Shown: positions 12,092 through 21,254, numbered from the stretch's first letter. The stretch: 64,000 bases of DNA from Brevibacterium sp. CBA3109 (GCF_040256645.1 NZ_CP158281.1:2480001-2544000), one strand, 5' to 3'. Numbers and translations are program-made. The notes: a model not told the origin generated them from the sequence alone.

Positions 12092-13700
12092 CGGCTCCGC
12101 TGAGAGTCTCCAGTCCGCCGATGAGGCGAACCTTGCCATCTTTGGGAACCAGGAACGTCAGAACCTGAGTTGTCTTCGTCGTCACCGGCTTCTGGGTGCT
12201 GTCGGAGCCGGTCAGCTCCTTCTGCGGTGTGGACAGAGTCAGGGTTCCGGTGCGTCCGTCTACGGATTCCGGAGAGATCGTGGACTCAGCCTCGATGACT
12301 CCGGTGACGACAGCAGCATCTCCGGCAGTCCCCTGCGCGACGATCTCCTTGCCGGGGGTGTACTTGTAGCTGACCTCGGCCTTGCCGTCTTCGGCGCTCT
12401 TCTTCTGCGCCGCCTGGTTCTTCCAGATCGACTTCGAGAAGTCATCGGACTCGAACTTCTTCGCTTCCTTCGAGTCCTGTCCCGAGCCCAGTGCCTTAGC
12501 GTAGTCGGAGACTGCCTTCTCCGGGGTCGTCACAAAGTCCTTGGTCTTGGGATCAAGGAGTGCCGATCCCTGCCTGGAGTCGGGGATATCCGGAAGTTTG
12601 GTGCCCGGGACCAGCTGGGTCTGTGACCACAGCTTGTAATCGGAGCGCGGATCTTCCTGGGTCAGGACGAGGAGCTGGGTGTCATTGCCCGCCGAGGTGA
12701 TGAGGCTGGTCATGCGCGGCCAGGAATCGGTGGCCGCGCTGTAGTTGACGACGACCTTCTCATTGGCCACTGCCGGCGGCAGCTTCTGCTTCTCGACCTT
12801 CTTCTTCACCTTGTAGGCGGCCTCCCGCTGCTGCAGAGCAGGCCCTGTCGCTCGCTTCTCCAGCTCGGAGTCGTCGGTCTTCTTGTCGGCGGCCTTGATG
12901 TCTTCGGCCACGGAGTCGAGGATCCGTTTGGCCTGGTCGTCGTTGACGCCGGCTACCGCAGAGCTCGGGGCTTCCGAGGGCTCCGGCTTAGGCAGCTCTT
13001 CAGGCCCACAGGCGCTCAGGGCCAGTACTGGCACGATCGCGAAGGCGGTGCCGAATTCTGCCAGCTTGCGGCGGCGTTCCTGGCGGGCCGTGCGTCGGTT
13101 CTTCTCCTTCTTCGCGCTGTTGCGGTTGAAGAAGAGAACGACGATGCCGCCGACGAACAGTGCCCCGCCGATGATCATCAGGGGAATGGCCCAGGGGGTC
13201 TCGGCATGGTTGGGCCAAGAGATTGTCACGGTCTTGACGTCGCCTGGTTCACCGCTGCCAGCGATGAGGAAACCTGTCCGGTTCGCGTCCTCTGTCCAGT
13301 CGAGCTTGACCGAGTCTGTTCCGGTGACTTCCGAGGTCCAGAGGTCGGCACCGGCTGGGCTGGGCATTTTGGAATCGCCGTTATCGGACTTCACGGTCAG
13401 TCCACCATCGGCGGCCAGTCCGGTCACGCGTGCGACTGGGGAGTTCCCGGCCCAGGCGTCGACGTTTTCGATCGGGGCTTGGGCGATCGTCAGGTCGCCA
13501 GAGCCCTTGGCCTCGAGTGTCGCGGGGGTTTCGTAGAGATTGAGCATTCCGGGGTCGACGACGACGGCCGGTGTGTCTGCATCGATCTCTGTGGTCGCGG
13601 TGATCTGGTCGTCCGGCGCCCACAGGGTCTTCTGCAGAATTCCGAGGCCTCCGACAACGACACCCACCACCATGAGAATCACAGCAAGTGTGTAGCGCAC
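12081..13700 (-). CDS. Membrane protein with internal lipobox-like site (DUF8094-like)
   Basis: A 539-residue protein laid out like the one ending at 9176: N-terminal helix (LAVILMVVGVVVGGLGIL), an exported region of about 140 residues containing LDWTEDANRTGFLIAG, a second helix (AIPLMIIGGALFVGGIVVLF), a very basic cytosolic stretch (KKEKNRRTARQERRRK), then AFAIVPVLALSACGPEE, a lipobox-like hydrophobic segment, and a Lys/Asp-rich C-terminal domain. The GTG start at 13700 follows a GGGAAGGG sequence. Membership of DUF8094-type actinobacterial proteins is from memory and tentative; the duplicated architecture is seen directly. First gene of the three-gene minus-strand set. Confidence 0.75.
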   Translation of the reverse strand: MRYTLAVILMVVGVVVGGLGILQKTLWAPDDQITATTEIDADTPAVVVDPGMLNLYETPATLEAKGSGDLTIAQAPIENVDAWAGNSPVARVTGLAADGGLTVKSDNGDSKMPSPAGADLWTSEVTGTDSVKLDWTEDANRTGFLIAGSGEPGDVKTVTISWPNHAETPWAIPLMIIGGALFVGGIVVLFFNRNSAKKEKNRRTARQERRRKLAEFGTAFAIVPVLALSACGPEELPKPEPSEAPSSAVAGVNDDQAKRILDSVAEDIKAADKKTDDSELEKRATGPALQQREAAYKVKKKVEKQKLPPAVANEKVVVNYSAATDSWPRMTSLITSAGNDTQLLVLTQEDPRSDYKLWSQTQLVPGTKLPDIPDSRQGSALLDPKTKDFVTTPEKAVSDYAKALGSGQDSKEAKKFESDDFSKSIWKNQAAQKKSAEDGKAEVSYKYTPGKEIVAQGTAGDAAVVTGVIEAESTISPESVDGRTGTLTLSTPQKELTGSDSTQKPVTTKTTQVLTFLVPKDGKVRLIGGLETLSGAELK

Positions 13701-13869
13701 GTACGAACCCTTCCCTCAACAAAGTCTCTTCTGGTCCCACGTTGGCCCGTGGGACAGTCCAAGTTTAAGTCACTGCGCGCGTATTGCTTTTGTGCGTCTA
13801 CTCAGCGTGTGTCGGTGCGCACAGCCTAAGGAGATGCTCAGAGGCCTCGCTCTGCTTTAAGCTGGGCTG

Positions 13870-14475
13870 GTGAGCAACGACAAAATTGTGTGGATCGACT
13901 GTGAAATGACCGGCCTCGACGAAGTCAGGGACGAGCTCATCGAAGTGGCGGCTGTGATCACCGACTTCGACCTCAACCCCCTCGACGAGGGCATCGACAT
14001 CGTCATCAAACCCTCCGCTGGGGCGCTGGAGAACATGAATGACTTCGTCACCCAGATGCATACGAGTTCCGGCCTCATCACCGAACTCGATGCGGGAACG
14101 ACGGTCGCCGATGCGCAGACCCAGGTGCTCGAATACATCAAGCAGCATGTCCCGGAGTCGGGCAAAGCACCGCTGGGCGGAAACTCCGTGGGCACCGACA
14201 AGGTGTTCCTCACAAAGCAGATGCCCGAGCTTGTCGACCACCTCCACTATCGGATCATCGACGTCTCCTCGATCAAGGAACTGAGCAAGCAGTGGTTCCC
14301 CCGCGCCTATTTCCAGTCCCCGGAGAAGCACGGCGGTCACCGCGCCCTCGGCGACATCCTCGACTCGATCGTGGAACTCCAGTACTACCGCAAGGCCGTC
14401 TTCTCAGCTGAGGGACCAACGTCCGAAGAGGCGAAGTCCATCGCCGCCGAGGTGAGCTCACACATCTCCCGCTGA
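13870..14475 (+). CDS. orn: Oligoribonuclease (DEDDh 3'-5' exoribonuclease)
   Basis: Degrades di- to penta-ribonucleotides, including pGpG, at the last step of RNA turnover. The 201 residues start at a GTG and show Exo I (WIDCEMTGLD with the acidic pair), Exo II around LGGNSVGTDK, and Exo III (EKHGGHRALGDI with His and Asp). Size and motifs match actinobacterial Orn closely. A good intrinsic terminator follows. The gene stands alone between a divergent membrane protein and an ArsR-SulP operon. Confidence 0.97.
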   Translation: MSNDKIVWIDCEMTGLDEVRDELIEVAAVITDFDLNPLDEGIDIVIKPSAGALENMNDFVTQMHTSSGLITELDAGTTVADAQTQVLEYIKQHVPESGKAPLGGNSVGTDKVFLTKQMPELVDHLHYRIIDVSSIKELSKQWFPRAYFQSPEKHGGHRALGDILDSIVELQYYRKAVFSAEGPTSEEAKSIAAEVSSHISR

Positions 14476-14510
14476 GTCAGGAGCGCAAGACTCCCGCAAG
14501 CAACAAAGAG

Positions 14511-14534
14511 AACCGTGCAATGCACGGTTTTCTT
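14511..14534 (+). terminator. Intrinsic terminator after orn
   Basis: AACCGTGCA (14511-14519) pairs with TGCACGGTT (14521-14529) and is followed by the T-rich TTCTTC. It is placed 36 nt after the orn stop and just before the ArsR-type promoter region. Confidence 0.8.
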
Positions 14535-14541
14535 CATTCAT

Positions 14542-14559
14542 ATGAAATGATGATTTCAT
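14542..14559. promoter_or_regulatory. Inverted repeat, probable ArsR-family operator
   Basis: ATGAAAT (14542-14548), GATG, then ATTTCAT (14553-14559) form a dyad directly abutting the ATG of the ArsR-type regulator at 14561. Its position and AT-rich dyad fit autoregulation, which is inference. Confidence 0.55.
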
Positions 14560-14560
14560 C

Positions 14561-14968
14561 ATGCCACTAAATCACGTACAGCGGCCTCTGTATGAGGTCA
14601 AAGCGAACCTATTCAAAGGCTTGGCCCACCCCTACCGGATTCGGATCCTCGAGCTCCTCGCCGGTGCTGCGGAAGTCAGTGTCACCGATCTGCAGGCCGA
14701 GACCGGGCTCGAAGCCTCCCATCTGTCCCAGCACCTTGCCGTGCTGCGCCGACACCGCCTGGTCGAATCCGAGCGTCGGGCCAGTCATGTCTTCTATCGC
14801 CTGGCCGATCGGCGCACCGCCGAACTGCTCTCCGTGGCCAGGTCGCTGCTGCTGTCGATGCTCGAAGACGACGGCGGCCGCTTGGCCCAGGCCCAGACGC
14901 TGCCGCAGATTCCAGGCGGTCCTGCGACTGTGGACACCGCCGCGACCACGCGCGAGCCCGCATCATGA
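14561..14968 (+). CDS. ArsR-family winged-helix regulator
   Basis: A 135-residue DNA-binding protein with the usual ArsR helix-turn-helix: LFKGLAHPYRIRILELLAG, then VTDLQAETGLEASHLSQHLA and the wing ESERRASHVFYRL. No CxC metal-binding motif is visible, so the effector is unlikely to be arsenic or a soft metal and may be a redox or anion signal. It overlaps the downstream SulP transporter by 4 bp (ATGA), which is the obvious target together with its own promoter dyad. Such ArsR-SulP pairs are common in actinobacteria. Confidence 0.93.
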   Translation: MPLNHVQRPLYEVKANLFKGLAHPYRIRILELLAGAAEVSVTDLQAETGLEASHLSQHLAVLRRHRLVESERRASHVFYRLADRRTAELLSVARSLLLSMLEDDGGRLAQAQTLPQIPGGPATVDTAATTREPAS

Positions 14969-16656
14969 GTTCGCCAACGACCACCTCGGCGGCCCTGATC
15001 GGCGCACTCAGACGGGTACGTGCTCTGCTGCCAGGAGTCTCCGACTACGGCGAGACGCGGCGTTCGTGGCCCAAGGACCTCCTCGCCGGCGTCACCGTCG
15101 GCATCGTCGCACTGCCGCTGGCACTCGGCTTCGGTGTGAGCTCAGGACTCACCGCGGAACAGGGCCTGATCACTGCGATCGTGGCGGGAGTCCTCGCTGC
15201 GATCTTCGGTGGCTCGCATGTGCAGATCTCGGGACCGACCGGTGCCATGGCGGTCGTGCTCGTGCCCATCGTCGCCACTCAAGGCGCCGAGGCGGTGGTG
15301 GCGGTGACGCTCATCGCCGGGATCATCGTCGTGGCGGCCGGACTGCTGCGTCTGGGGCGTGCAGTCTCATTCATCCCCTGGCCCGTGATCGAGGGATTCA
15401 CTCTGGGAATCGCGGCCATCATCTTCTTGCAGCAGGTCCCGTTCGTCACCACACCGGGAGACTCGAAGCCTGGTGAGCACAGCACGAATGCACTCGTCGC
15501 GGCCGGTCATCTCATCGGCGAGGTCGACTGGTCCTACCTGCCCTATTCGCTTGCTGCGGTTGCAATCGTCGCCGTATGCATGATCTTCGCACCGAAGATC
15601 CACTCCTCGATCCCGGGTTCACTGGTCGGCATCGTCATCGTCACGGTCCTCGCCGCGCTTGTGCCCAATCCCCTCGCGAGCATCGGAGAGATTCCACGCT
15701 CGCTGCCTCTGCCCTCTGTTCCTGCCATCGACCTCGGGGCCATCGGTGGGCTGCTGCCGGCTGCGGGGACGATCGCCGCGCTGGCCGCCATCGAATCGCT
15801 GCTCTCGGCCCGGGTGGCCTCCTCCATGTCGGATGCCGGCGCCTACCATCCCGATCGGGAGCTGGTCGGGCAGGGGATCGCCTCCATCGGCTCCTCACTC
15901 TTCGGCGGCATGCCTGCGACCGGCGCGATCGCTCGCACTTCGGTCAACATCCGTGCCGGCGGTCGCACCAGGCTGGCATCGATTGTCCACGCCCTGGTCC
16001 TGTTGGCCATCGTCCTCGCGGCGGCCGCTCCGGTGAGCCAGATTCCCCTCGCGGCTCTGGGCGGGGTCCTCTTCGTCACCGCGGTGCGAATGGTTCATCT
16101 GAACACCGTGCGCGCCATCATGCGTTCGACGCGTTCCGATGCCGCCGGCTTCGTCGTCACCGCGCTGATCACGATTTCCTTCGACCTCATCATCGCGGTC
16201 GGAATCGGAATGGTGGTGGCCGCGGCCTTCGCGCTGCGCAACCTGTCCCGGGCGACCGGAGTGACGATCGAAGAGGTCTCTGCCGAGGGTTCCGCCCACC
16301 CCGGCGATGACTCGATCTCGATCGTGCGCTTCGATGGGCCGCTGTTCTTCGCCTCATCCGACCGGGTCTTCGACGAAGTCATGGAACTCGACGGGATCGT
16401 CGTAGTGATCCTGCGGATGTCCCAGCTCGAGCTCGTCGACGCCTCCGGTGCACGCATCCTCGCCGAGGTGGTACGCACCTTCGAACGCCGGGGAATCACG
16501 GTTCTCATCAAGGGGGTCAAGGACTCCCACGTCGAACTGTTCCGCCACGTCGGTGTGCTCGGTGCGCTCAGGGACAAGAGGCATCTCTTCGATGATCTGC
16601 CCAGCGCGATCGAGCATGCCCGCTCACACGTGGAGCGGGCATCGGCTCGACCCTGA
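14965..16656 (+). CDS. SulP-family anion transporter with STAS domain
   Basis: A 563-residue inner-membrane anion carrier. Residues about 25-430 form the multi-helix SulP core, starting WPKDLLAGVTVGIVALPLAL and including ISGPTGAMAV and VASSMSDAGAYHPDRELVGQ. A C-terminal STAS domain (about 445-550) contains LRMSQLELVDASGARIL with the conserved Asp-Ala-Ser-Gly. Family members carry sulfate, bicarbonate or other anions; the substrate here is not determined. It is translationally coupled to the ArsR-type regulator. Confidence 0.93.
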   Translation: MSSPTTTSAALIGALRRVRALLPGVSDYGETRRSWPKDLLAGVTVGIVALPLALGFGVSSGLTAEQGLITAIVAGVLAAIFGGSHVQISGPTGAMAVVLVPIVATQGAEAVVAVTLIAGIIVVAAGLLRLGRAVSFIPWPVIEGFTLGIAAIIFLQQVPFVTTPGDSKPGEHSTNALVAAGHLIGEVDWSYLPYSLAAVAIVAVCMIFAPKIHSSIPGSLVGIVIVTVLAALVPNPLASIGEIPRSLPLPSVPAIDLGAIGGLLPAAGTIAALAAIESLLSARVASSMSDAGAYHPDRELVGQGIASIGSSLFGGMPATGAIARTSVNIRAGGRTRLASIVHALVLLAIVLAAAAPVSQIPLAALGGVLFVTAVRMVHLNTVRAIMRSTRSDAAGFVVTALITISFDLIIAVGIGMVVAAAFALRNLSRATGVTIEEVSAEGSAHPGDDSISIVRFDGPLFFASSDRVFDEVMELDGIVVVILRMSQLELVDASGARILAEVVRTFERRGITVLIKGVKDSHVELFRHVGVLGALRDKRHLFDDLPSAIEHARSHVERASARP

Positions 16657-16668
16657 GCCGACGCTGAG

Positions 16669-16736
16669 GCTCAGCTGGTCGTAGCGCCCAGCTGGTCTTT
16701 ACCTTCCGTTGGTCTTGACGCTCAGCTGGTCTTTTT
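16669..16736. repeat. 17-bp tandem repeat, four copies, over a stop codon
   Basis: Units begin at 16669, 16686, 16703 and 16720, each containing a version of GCTCAGCTGGTC followed by five variable bases; the third is the most diverged. The last copy holds the TGA stop (16724-16722) of the minus-strand SCO6745-like gene. The array extends from that gene's end towards the sulP stop at 16656. Confidence 0.8.
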
Positions 16737-17642
16737 GGCCGGCTGGGCGAAGACCGTGGCGGGGAAGGCTCCCGACTGGGCCAGCACCTTGATCAGGCTG
16801 CGGCTCGGAGACACGAGTGCCTCGATCTCCTCATCGCTCAGTGCCGACCAGGCCGCGGCCACCGTGCCGTCGGTGAGCTGCTCGACCTGTTCCTTGAGAT
16901 CGCGGCCCGCGTCGGTGATGGCTGGCAGGTCGAAGCCACGTTCGTCCGCACCGACCGTGATGAGACCGGCCTCGGCCAGGCGCGACTGTGCGCTCTTCCA
17001 TTCCTCGTCGGTGAATCCACGAGTCTTCTGGGCCGCACGCGGCTTGAACGAAGCACCTGTGGCGACGTCGAGCATGAGCGCGTCGATCCCGGGAACGCCT
17101 GCTGTCACCAGCGCGGCCACATGTCCGTCACCGCGGAACTCTCGGGCAATGGTCGCCACCGCCCACAGCTGCTCGAACGCGGTGTTCGGTGTATGTGCGG
17201 TGAGCGCGTCCGCGGTTGCCTGGGCCAATGCCCGACCCGAGAAGTCCATGTTCGCCAGCACCGGCGTCATGGCTGTGGCCAACTCCGTGGCCGCCTCCGT
17301 GAGCAGGGCGATGTCCTCTCGGGATTCGAAGAGTTCGGCCATGAAGACCCCCACCGCATCGAAGCGAGCCTGCACCATGGTCTCCGGTGAGACCTTGTCC
17401 CACAGCTTCGGGAACTGGGTTGAGAGGAAGGCATGTGAGTAGTTGTAGTAGGCGGCGCTGACCACCCCGGCATTCACGCGGCCCAATGGAGCAGATCGTG
17501 CCGCCAGGGTCGCTTCGACTCCTGGTTCGACTCCGTGCTTGGCATACTCCTGCCCCACGGTCTCGGAGAAGTACATTGCCGAGTGGAATGAGTTGAGACG
17601 CGAGGAGACGGTCCTGATGTTCTGTGTGCGCTGAGAGTTCAT
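16722..17642 (-). CDS. SCO6745-family (SalK-like) protein
   Basis: A 306-residue, largely helical cytosolic protein. It begins MNSQRTQNIRTVSSRLNSFH and contains YYNYSHAFLSTQFPKLWDKV and a C-terminal winged-helix-like segment (FTDEEWKSAQSRLAEAGLIT with DERGFDL). This pattern is that of the actinobacterial SCO6745 family, for which no biochemical role is firmly established. It is monocistronic, diverges from nothing nearby, and lies between the sulP terminator region and the GntR regulator. Assignment is from overall resemblance and not from a catalytic motif. Confidence 0.7.
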   Translation of the reverse strand: MNSQRTQNIRTVSSRLNSFHSAMYFSETVGQEYAKHGVEPGVEATLAARSAPLGRVNAGVVSAAYYNYSHAFLSTQFPKLWDKVSPETMVQARFDAVGVFMAELFESREDIALLTEAATELATAMTPVLANMDFSGRALAQATADALTAHTPNTAFEQLWAVATIAREFRGDGHVAALVTAGVPGIDALMLDVATGASFKPRAAQKTRGFTDEEWKSAQSRLAEAGLITVGADERGFDLPAITDAGRDLKEQVEQLTDGTVAAAWSALSDEEIEALVSPSRSLIKVLAQSGAFPATVFAQPAKKTS

Positions 17643-17678
17643 GGTTCCAATCCTATGGTCAGGTGCATGTTGCCTTGG

Positions 17679-18491
17679 TCACGTTCCCGCCGCGTCGATG
17701 CCGGTGGTCCTGGCAAACCAGTGGATATGGGCCGCGCATTCACGCCGAGCACGGTCAGCATCGCCGGCCAGAATGCTGTCGAGAAGACCGGCGTGTTGCT
17801 TCGTGAGCTCGGTTTGCACCCAGGTCCAGTCTTCAGTCGCGGCGGCCGCGGAGGAGACATAGTCAACAATGCTGCTCGACAGTGAGGCGAGGATGATGTC
17901 GGTGACCGGGTTGCCTGCTGCAGCACACAGCTCACGATGGAATCTGGCATCGAGATCGTGGAAGCTCTCCTTGACGACGCCGGGTTCGCGCATCCTGGCC
18001 AGAAGCTCTTCAGCCCTCTTGAGGTGGATGTCGCCGAGGCCGGGAATGCGTGCCGCCGACATCCCGACACCCGCTGGATCTTCGACGTCAGTCGATTCCT
18101 CGGCGTCGGCCGACTTTTCGACACCGGCCGACTTCGCAGCGGCGACAGCCTCTGCGGCGGTGGCGACCGCATCGGATTCGAGGACGACTCGAGTCGTCAG
18201 CACATCTGCGGGGGCGATGTGTCGGGCCGAGACGTGCAGCTTCAATGCCCGTGACAAGCCGACCGAGGGCTCGGAGACGATGACCGATCCGGCGCCTGGC
18301 CCCGATCCGACGCCGGAGCGGATGAGGCCGACAGCATCGAGGATGCGAATGGCCTCACGCACACTGGATCGGGACACGGCGAAGCGCTCAGCCAGGGCCC
18401 GCTCCCCCGGCAGACGGTCACCCAGGGTGAGGGAGCCATCGAGGAATGCACACTCGATTCCGGCAAGGACTATTTCATAAGCCTTATTCAT
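17679..18491 (-). CDS. GntR-family (FadR/LldR subfamily) regulator of lutABC
   Basis: A 270-residue transcription factor. The N-terminal winged helix shows GDRLPGERALAERFAVSRSSVREA, and the C-terminal FCD effector domain contains Asp/His metal-ligand positions (FHDLDARFHRELCAAAGNP, AAHIHWF). A hydrophilic insert of about 35 Ala/Glu/Asp-rich residues (about 135-170) interrupts the FCD domain. It is divergent from lutABC, with a perfect FadR-type operator in the intergenic region, so it is probably the lactate-responsive repressor of that operon. Lactate as effector is inferred from context. Confidence 0.9.
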   Translation of the reverse strand: MNKAYEIVLAGIECAFLDGSLTLGDRLPGERALAERFAVSRSSVREAIRILDAVGLIRSGVGSGPGAGSVIVSEPSVGLSRALKLHVSARHIAPADVLTTRVVLESDAVATAAEAVAAAKSAGVEKSADAEESTDVEDPAGVGMSAARIPGLGDIHLKRAEELLARMREPGVVKESFHDLDARFHRELCAAAGNPVTDIILASLSSSIVDYVSSAAAATEDWTWVQTELTKQHAGLLDSILAGDADRARRECAAHIHWFARTTGIDAAGT

Positions 18492-18596
18492 CGTAATTGC
18501 CTTTTCGCCGTCCTGGAGTCCGCTCGAAGGCCCGGCATCTGCGCGGTGTCAACGTCATCAGCTCTGAGGTCTTTGCGGGAACTTCCCCCTATGGTA

Positions 18597-18607
18597 TGGT
18601 CTGACCA
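18597..18607. promoter_or_regulatory. FadR-type operator upstream of lutA
   Basis: TGGTCTGACCA at 18597-18607 is an exact 11-bp dyad fitting the FadR-subfamily consensus TNGTNNNACNA. It lies between the divergent GntR gene (start 18491) and lutA (start 18712), about 105 nt from each. Confidence 0.75.
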
Positions 18608-18711
18608 CATTTGTGACAAGAACCACTTCCGTCGCATTCGATCGACCTCCACCAGAGGCCATGCCCCGGATCCGATTCTTGGCACTGCAGGCAACTCGGC
18701 TTGGAGGTCAG

Positions 18712-19707
18712 ATGAAGATTGCACTGTTCGCCACGTGCATCGTCGATGCCATGTACCCGGAGGTCGCCCAGGCGACCGTGACGATTCTGCGCAGGCTGGG
18801 ACATCAGGTGATCTTCCCCGAGGGGCAATCCTGTTGCGGTCAGATGCACATCAACTCCGGCAAATTCGCGCAGGCCGAACCGGTCATCGCCAACCACGTT
18901 CGGGCCTTCACCGATACCGAATGGGACGTCGCCGTCGCCCCTTCCGCCTCCTGTGTGGCCTCCCTGGGACACCAGCAGCCCATGGTCGCCAGCCGGATGG
19001 GCAACGATGCCCTGGCCTCGGAAGCCGCCGAGGTGGCCGGACGCACCTATGAACTCTCCCAGTTCCTCACCGATGTCCAAGGCGTCACGGATGCCGCAGC
19101 GGACCTCGGATCGTATTTCCCCCACCGCGTGACCTACCATCCCTCGTGCCACGGGATGCGGCTGCTGCGTCTTGGTGATCGGCAGAGTGACCTGCTGCGC
19201 TCCGTTGAGGGAATCGACTTCGTCGAACTGCCCTTGGCTGATTCCTGCTGCGGCTTCGGAGGGACGTTCTCGGTGAAGAACCCGGAGGTCTCCTCCGCGA
19301 TGCTCGCCGACAAGATCCGGACCGTCCAGTCAACCGGCGCCGAGGTGTGCACCGGCGGAGACGCGTCCTGCCTCCTGCACATGGGCGGCGGAATGTCCCG
19401 CTTCCAACGCACCGGGAGCTTCGAGGGCGCCCCCGACGTCACGGCCGTGCATGTGAAGCACACGAGCTCAAATGACCCCAGCGATGACAATACCGATCAC
19501 CTCACAGCTGTCGTCGGCGCCGGTGACGACGATCATCTGAAGTCGAGCGGACACAGCACCCGCCCGACGGAACCGAGCCCGGTCCAGTCGGGCCTGAGAG
19601 TCGGGCAGTCCACAGTCCACCTGGCTCGGATCCTCGCTTCGACCAAGGAGGACCCATTGCGTGTCCAAAGTGAAGGAGCAACCGTGAGTGGAGGGAGTCT
19701 GCGATGA
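18712..19707 (+). CDS. lutA: LutA, (Fe-S)-binding subunit of L-lactate oxidation complex
   Basis: Part of the LutABC iron-sulfur complex that oxidises L-lactate to pyruvate. The core (about 1-240) has both CCG motifs: GQSCCGQMHINSGK and DSCCGFGGTFSVKNPE, plus the upstream FATCIVDAMYPEV. I chose the ATG at 18712, which has GGAGG 7 nt upstream; a longer frame exists without good support. At 331 residues it is about 90 longer than usual: a polar Ser/Asp/His-rich tail follows the conserved end at about residue 240. It overlaps lutB by 4 bp. Confidence 0.93.
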   Translation: MKIALFATCIVDAMYPEVAQATVTILRRLGHQVIFPEGQSCCGQMHINSGKFAQAEPVIANHVRAFTDTEWDVAVAPSASCVASLGHQQPMVASRMGNDALASEAAEVAGRTYELSQFLTDVQGVTDAAADLGSYFPHRVTYHPSCHGMRLLRLGDRQSDLLRSVEGIDFVELPLADSCCGFGGTFSVKNPEVSSAMLADKIRTVQSTGAEVCTGGDASCLLHMGGGMSRFQRTGSFEGAPDVTAVHVKHTSSNDPSDDNTDHLTAVVGAGDDDHLKSSGHSTRPTEPSPVQSGLRVGQSTVHLARILASTKEDPLRVQSEGATVSGGSLR

Positions 19708-21254
19708 CCTTTCTGGGAATGCCGCTGCTGCGGTCCACGCGCCACGACCATGAGATCCCCGGCGGGCAGGGCAATATCGTCGAAGACGAGTCCTTCGCGA
19801 AGGTCTCACACCAGCATCTGTCGAACCAACAGCTGCGCGACAACATCGGCCATGCCACTGCCTCGATCCGCGACAAACGCTCCGAGGTCGTGGCCGAACT
19901 CGATGATTGGGAAGCCCTGCGCGAAGCGGGTTCACGTGCCAAGAACCAGGTGATGGAGAACCTGCCCGAATATCTGGCGCAGTTCGAAGAGAAGTTCACC
20001 GCTGCCGGAGGAATTATCCACTGGGCACGGGATGCCGACGAGGCCAACGCCATCGTCACCGAACTCGTCGAAGCCAACGCTCCTGTGCTTGAGAACGGGC
20101 GCCGTGAGGTGATCAAGGTCAAATCGATGGCGACCCAGGAGATCGGGCTCAACGAGCACCTCGAAACCCAGGACATCGATGCCTTCGAAACCGACCTGGC
20201 AGAGCTCATCGTCCAGCTCGGCGACGATAAGCCCAGCCACATCCTCGTTCCCGCCATCCACCGCAACCGCGACGAGATCCGCGAGATCTTCATGGAGAAG
20301 ATGCCCGACGCCGGTGAGCTGACGAACGAGCCCGCCGTCCTCGCCGAGGCGGCCCGACGACATCTGCGCCACAAGTTCCTGACCACGAAGGTCGCGATCT
20401 CCGGAGCGAACTTCGGCATCGCCGACACCGGGACACTCGGCGTCGTCGAATCGGAGGGCAACGGCCGCATGTGCCTGACCCTGCCGGAGACCCTGATCAC
20501 GGTGATGGGCATCGAGAAGCTGCTGCCCAGCTTCGACGATCTCGAGGTCTTCCTGCAGCTGCTGCCCCGGTCATCGACCGGAGAGCGGATGAACCCCTAC
20601 ACCTCTTTCTGGACCGGCAAGACTCCCGGCGACGGCCCGCAGAACGTCCACCTCGTCCTCCTCGACAACGGACGCACCCGCGCCCTGGCCGACGAGCACG
20701 GGCGCACGGCACTCAACTGCATCCGCTGCTCGGCGTGCATGAACGTCTGCCCCATCTATGAGCGCACCGGCGGACACGCCTACGGATCGACCTACCCAGG
20801 GCCGATCGGCGCGATCCTCTCACCGCTGATGACCGGTATCGAAGTCGAAGAGAACGGCTCACTGCCCTACGCCTCAAGCCTGTGCGGAGCCTGCTACGAC
20901 GTGTGCCCGGTCAAGATCAACATTCCCGAGATCCTCGTCCACCTGCGCAATGAGGACGTCAAAGCCAACCACTCCCCCGTCTCTTCCCAACTCGACACCG
21001 CGCTCACCGGTGCGTCGTGGATGATGGGCGACGGCAAGCGGATGGCAGCGGCCGAATCCGGTCTGCCCCTCGCCCACAAGGTCACCGGTGGAAATCAGAT
21101 CAACTCGTTGCCTGGCATCGCGGGAGCCTGGACCTCGAGCCGTGACATTCCCGGGCTGCCGGAGAAGAGCTTCAGAGCGATGTGGGCCGAAGATGAGGCC
21201 CGCTCCGAGGAAGAGGTCCGTGCAGAGGAAGAGGAAGAGGACGACGAGAAATGA
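19704..21254 (+). CDS. lutB: LutB, 4Fe-4S ferredoxin-type subunit
   Basis: Electron-transfer subunit of the lactate oxidation complex. The 516 residues contain the DUF162/LUD domain (about 80-330, with GANFGIADTGTLGVVESEGN) and two cysteine clusters for 4Fe-4S centres, CIRCSACMNVCP and CGACYDVCP (about 345-410). The C-terminus is rich in Glu (RSEEEVRAEEEEED). Start and stop both overlap neighbouring lut genes (ATGA), as is usual for this operon. Confidence 0.96.
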   Translation: MTFLGMPLLRSTRHDHEIPGGQGNIVEDESFAKVSHQHLSNQQLRDNIGHATASIRDKRSEVVAELDDWEALREAGSRAKNQVMENLPEYLAQFEEKFTAAGGIIHWARDADEANAIVTELVEANAPVLENGRREVIKVKSMATQEIGLNEHLETQDIDAFETDLAELIVQLGDDKPSHILVPAIHRNRDEIREIFMEKMPDAGELTNEPAVLAEAARRHLRHKFLTTKVAISGANFGIADTGTLGVVESEGNGRMCLTLPETLITVMGIEKLLPSFDDLEVFLQLLPRSSTGERMNPYTSFWTGKTPGDGPQNVHLVLLDNGRTRALADEHGRTALNCIRCSACMNVCPIYERTGGHAYGSTYPGPIGAILSPLMTGIEVEENGSLPYASSLCGACYDVCPVKINIPEILVHLRNEDVKANHSPVSSQLDTALTGASWMMGDGKRMAAAESGLPLAHKVTGGNQINSLPGIAGAWTSSRDIPGLPEKSFRAMWAEDEARSEEEVRAEEEEEDDEK

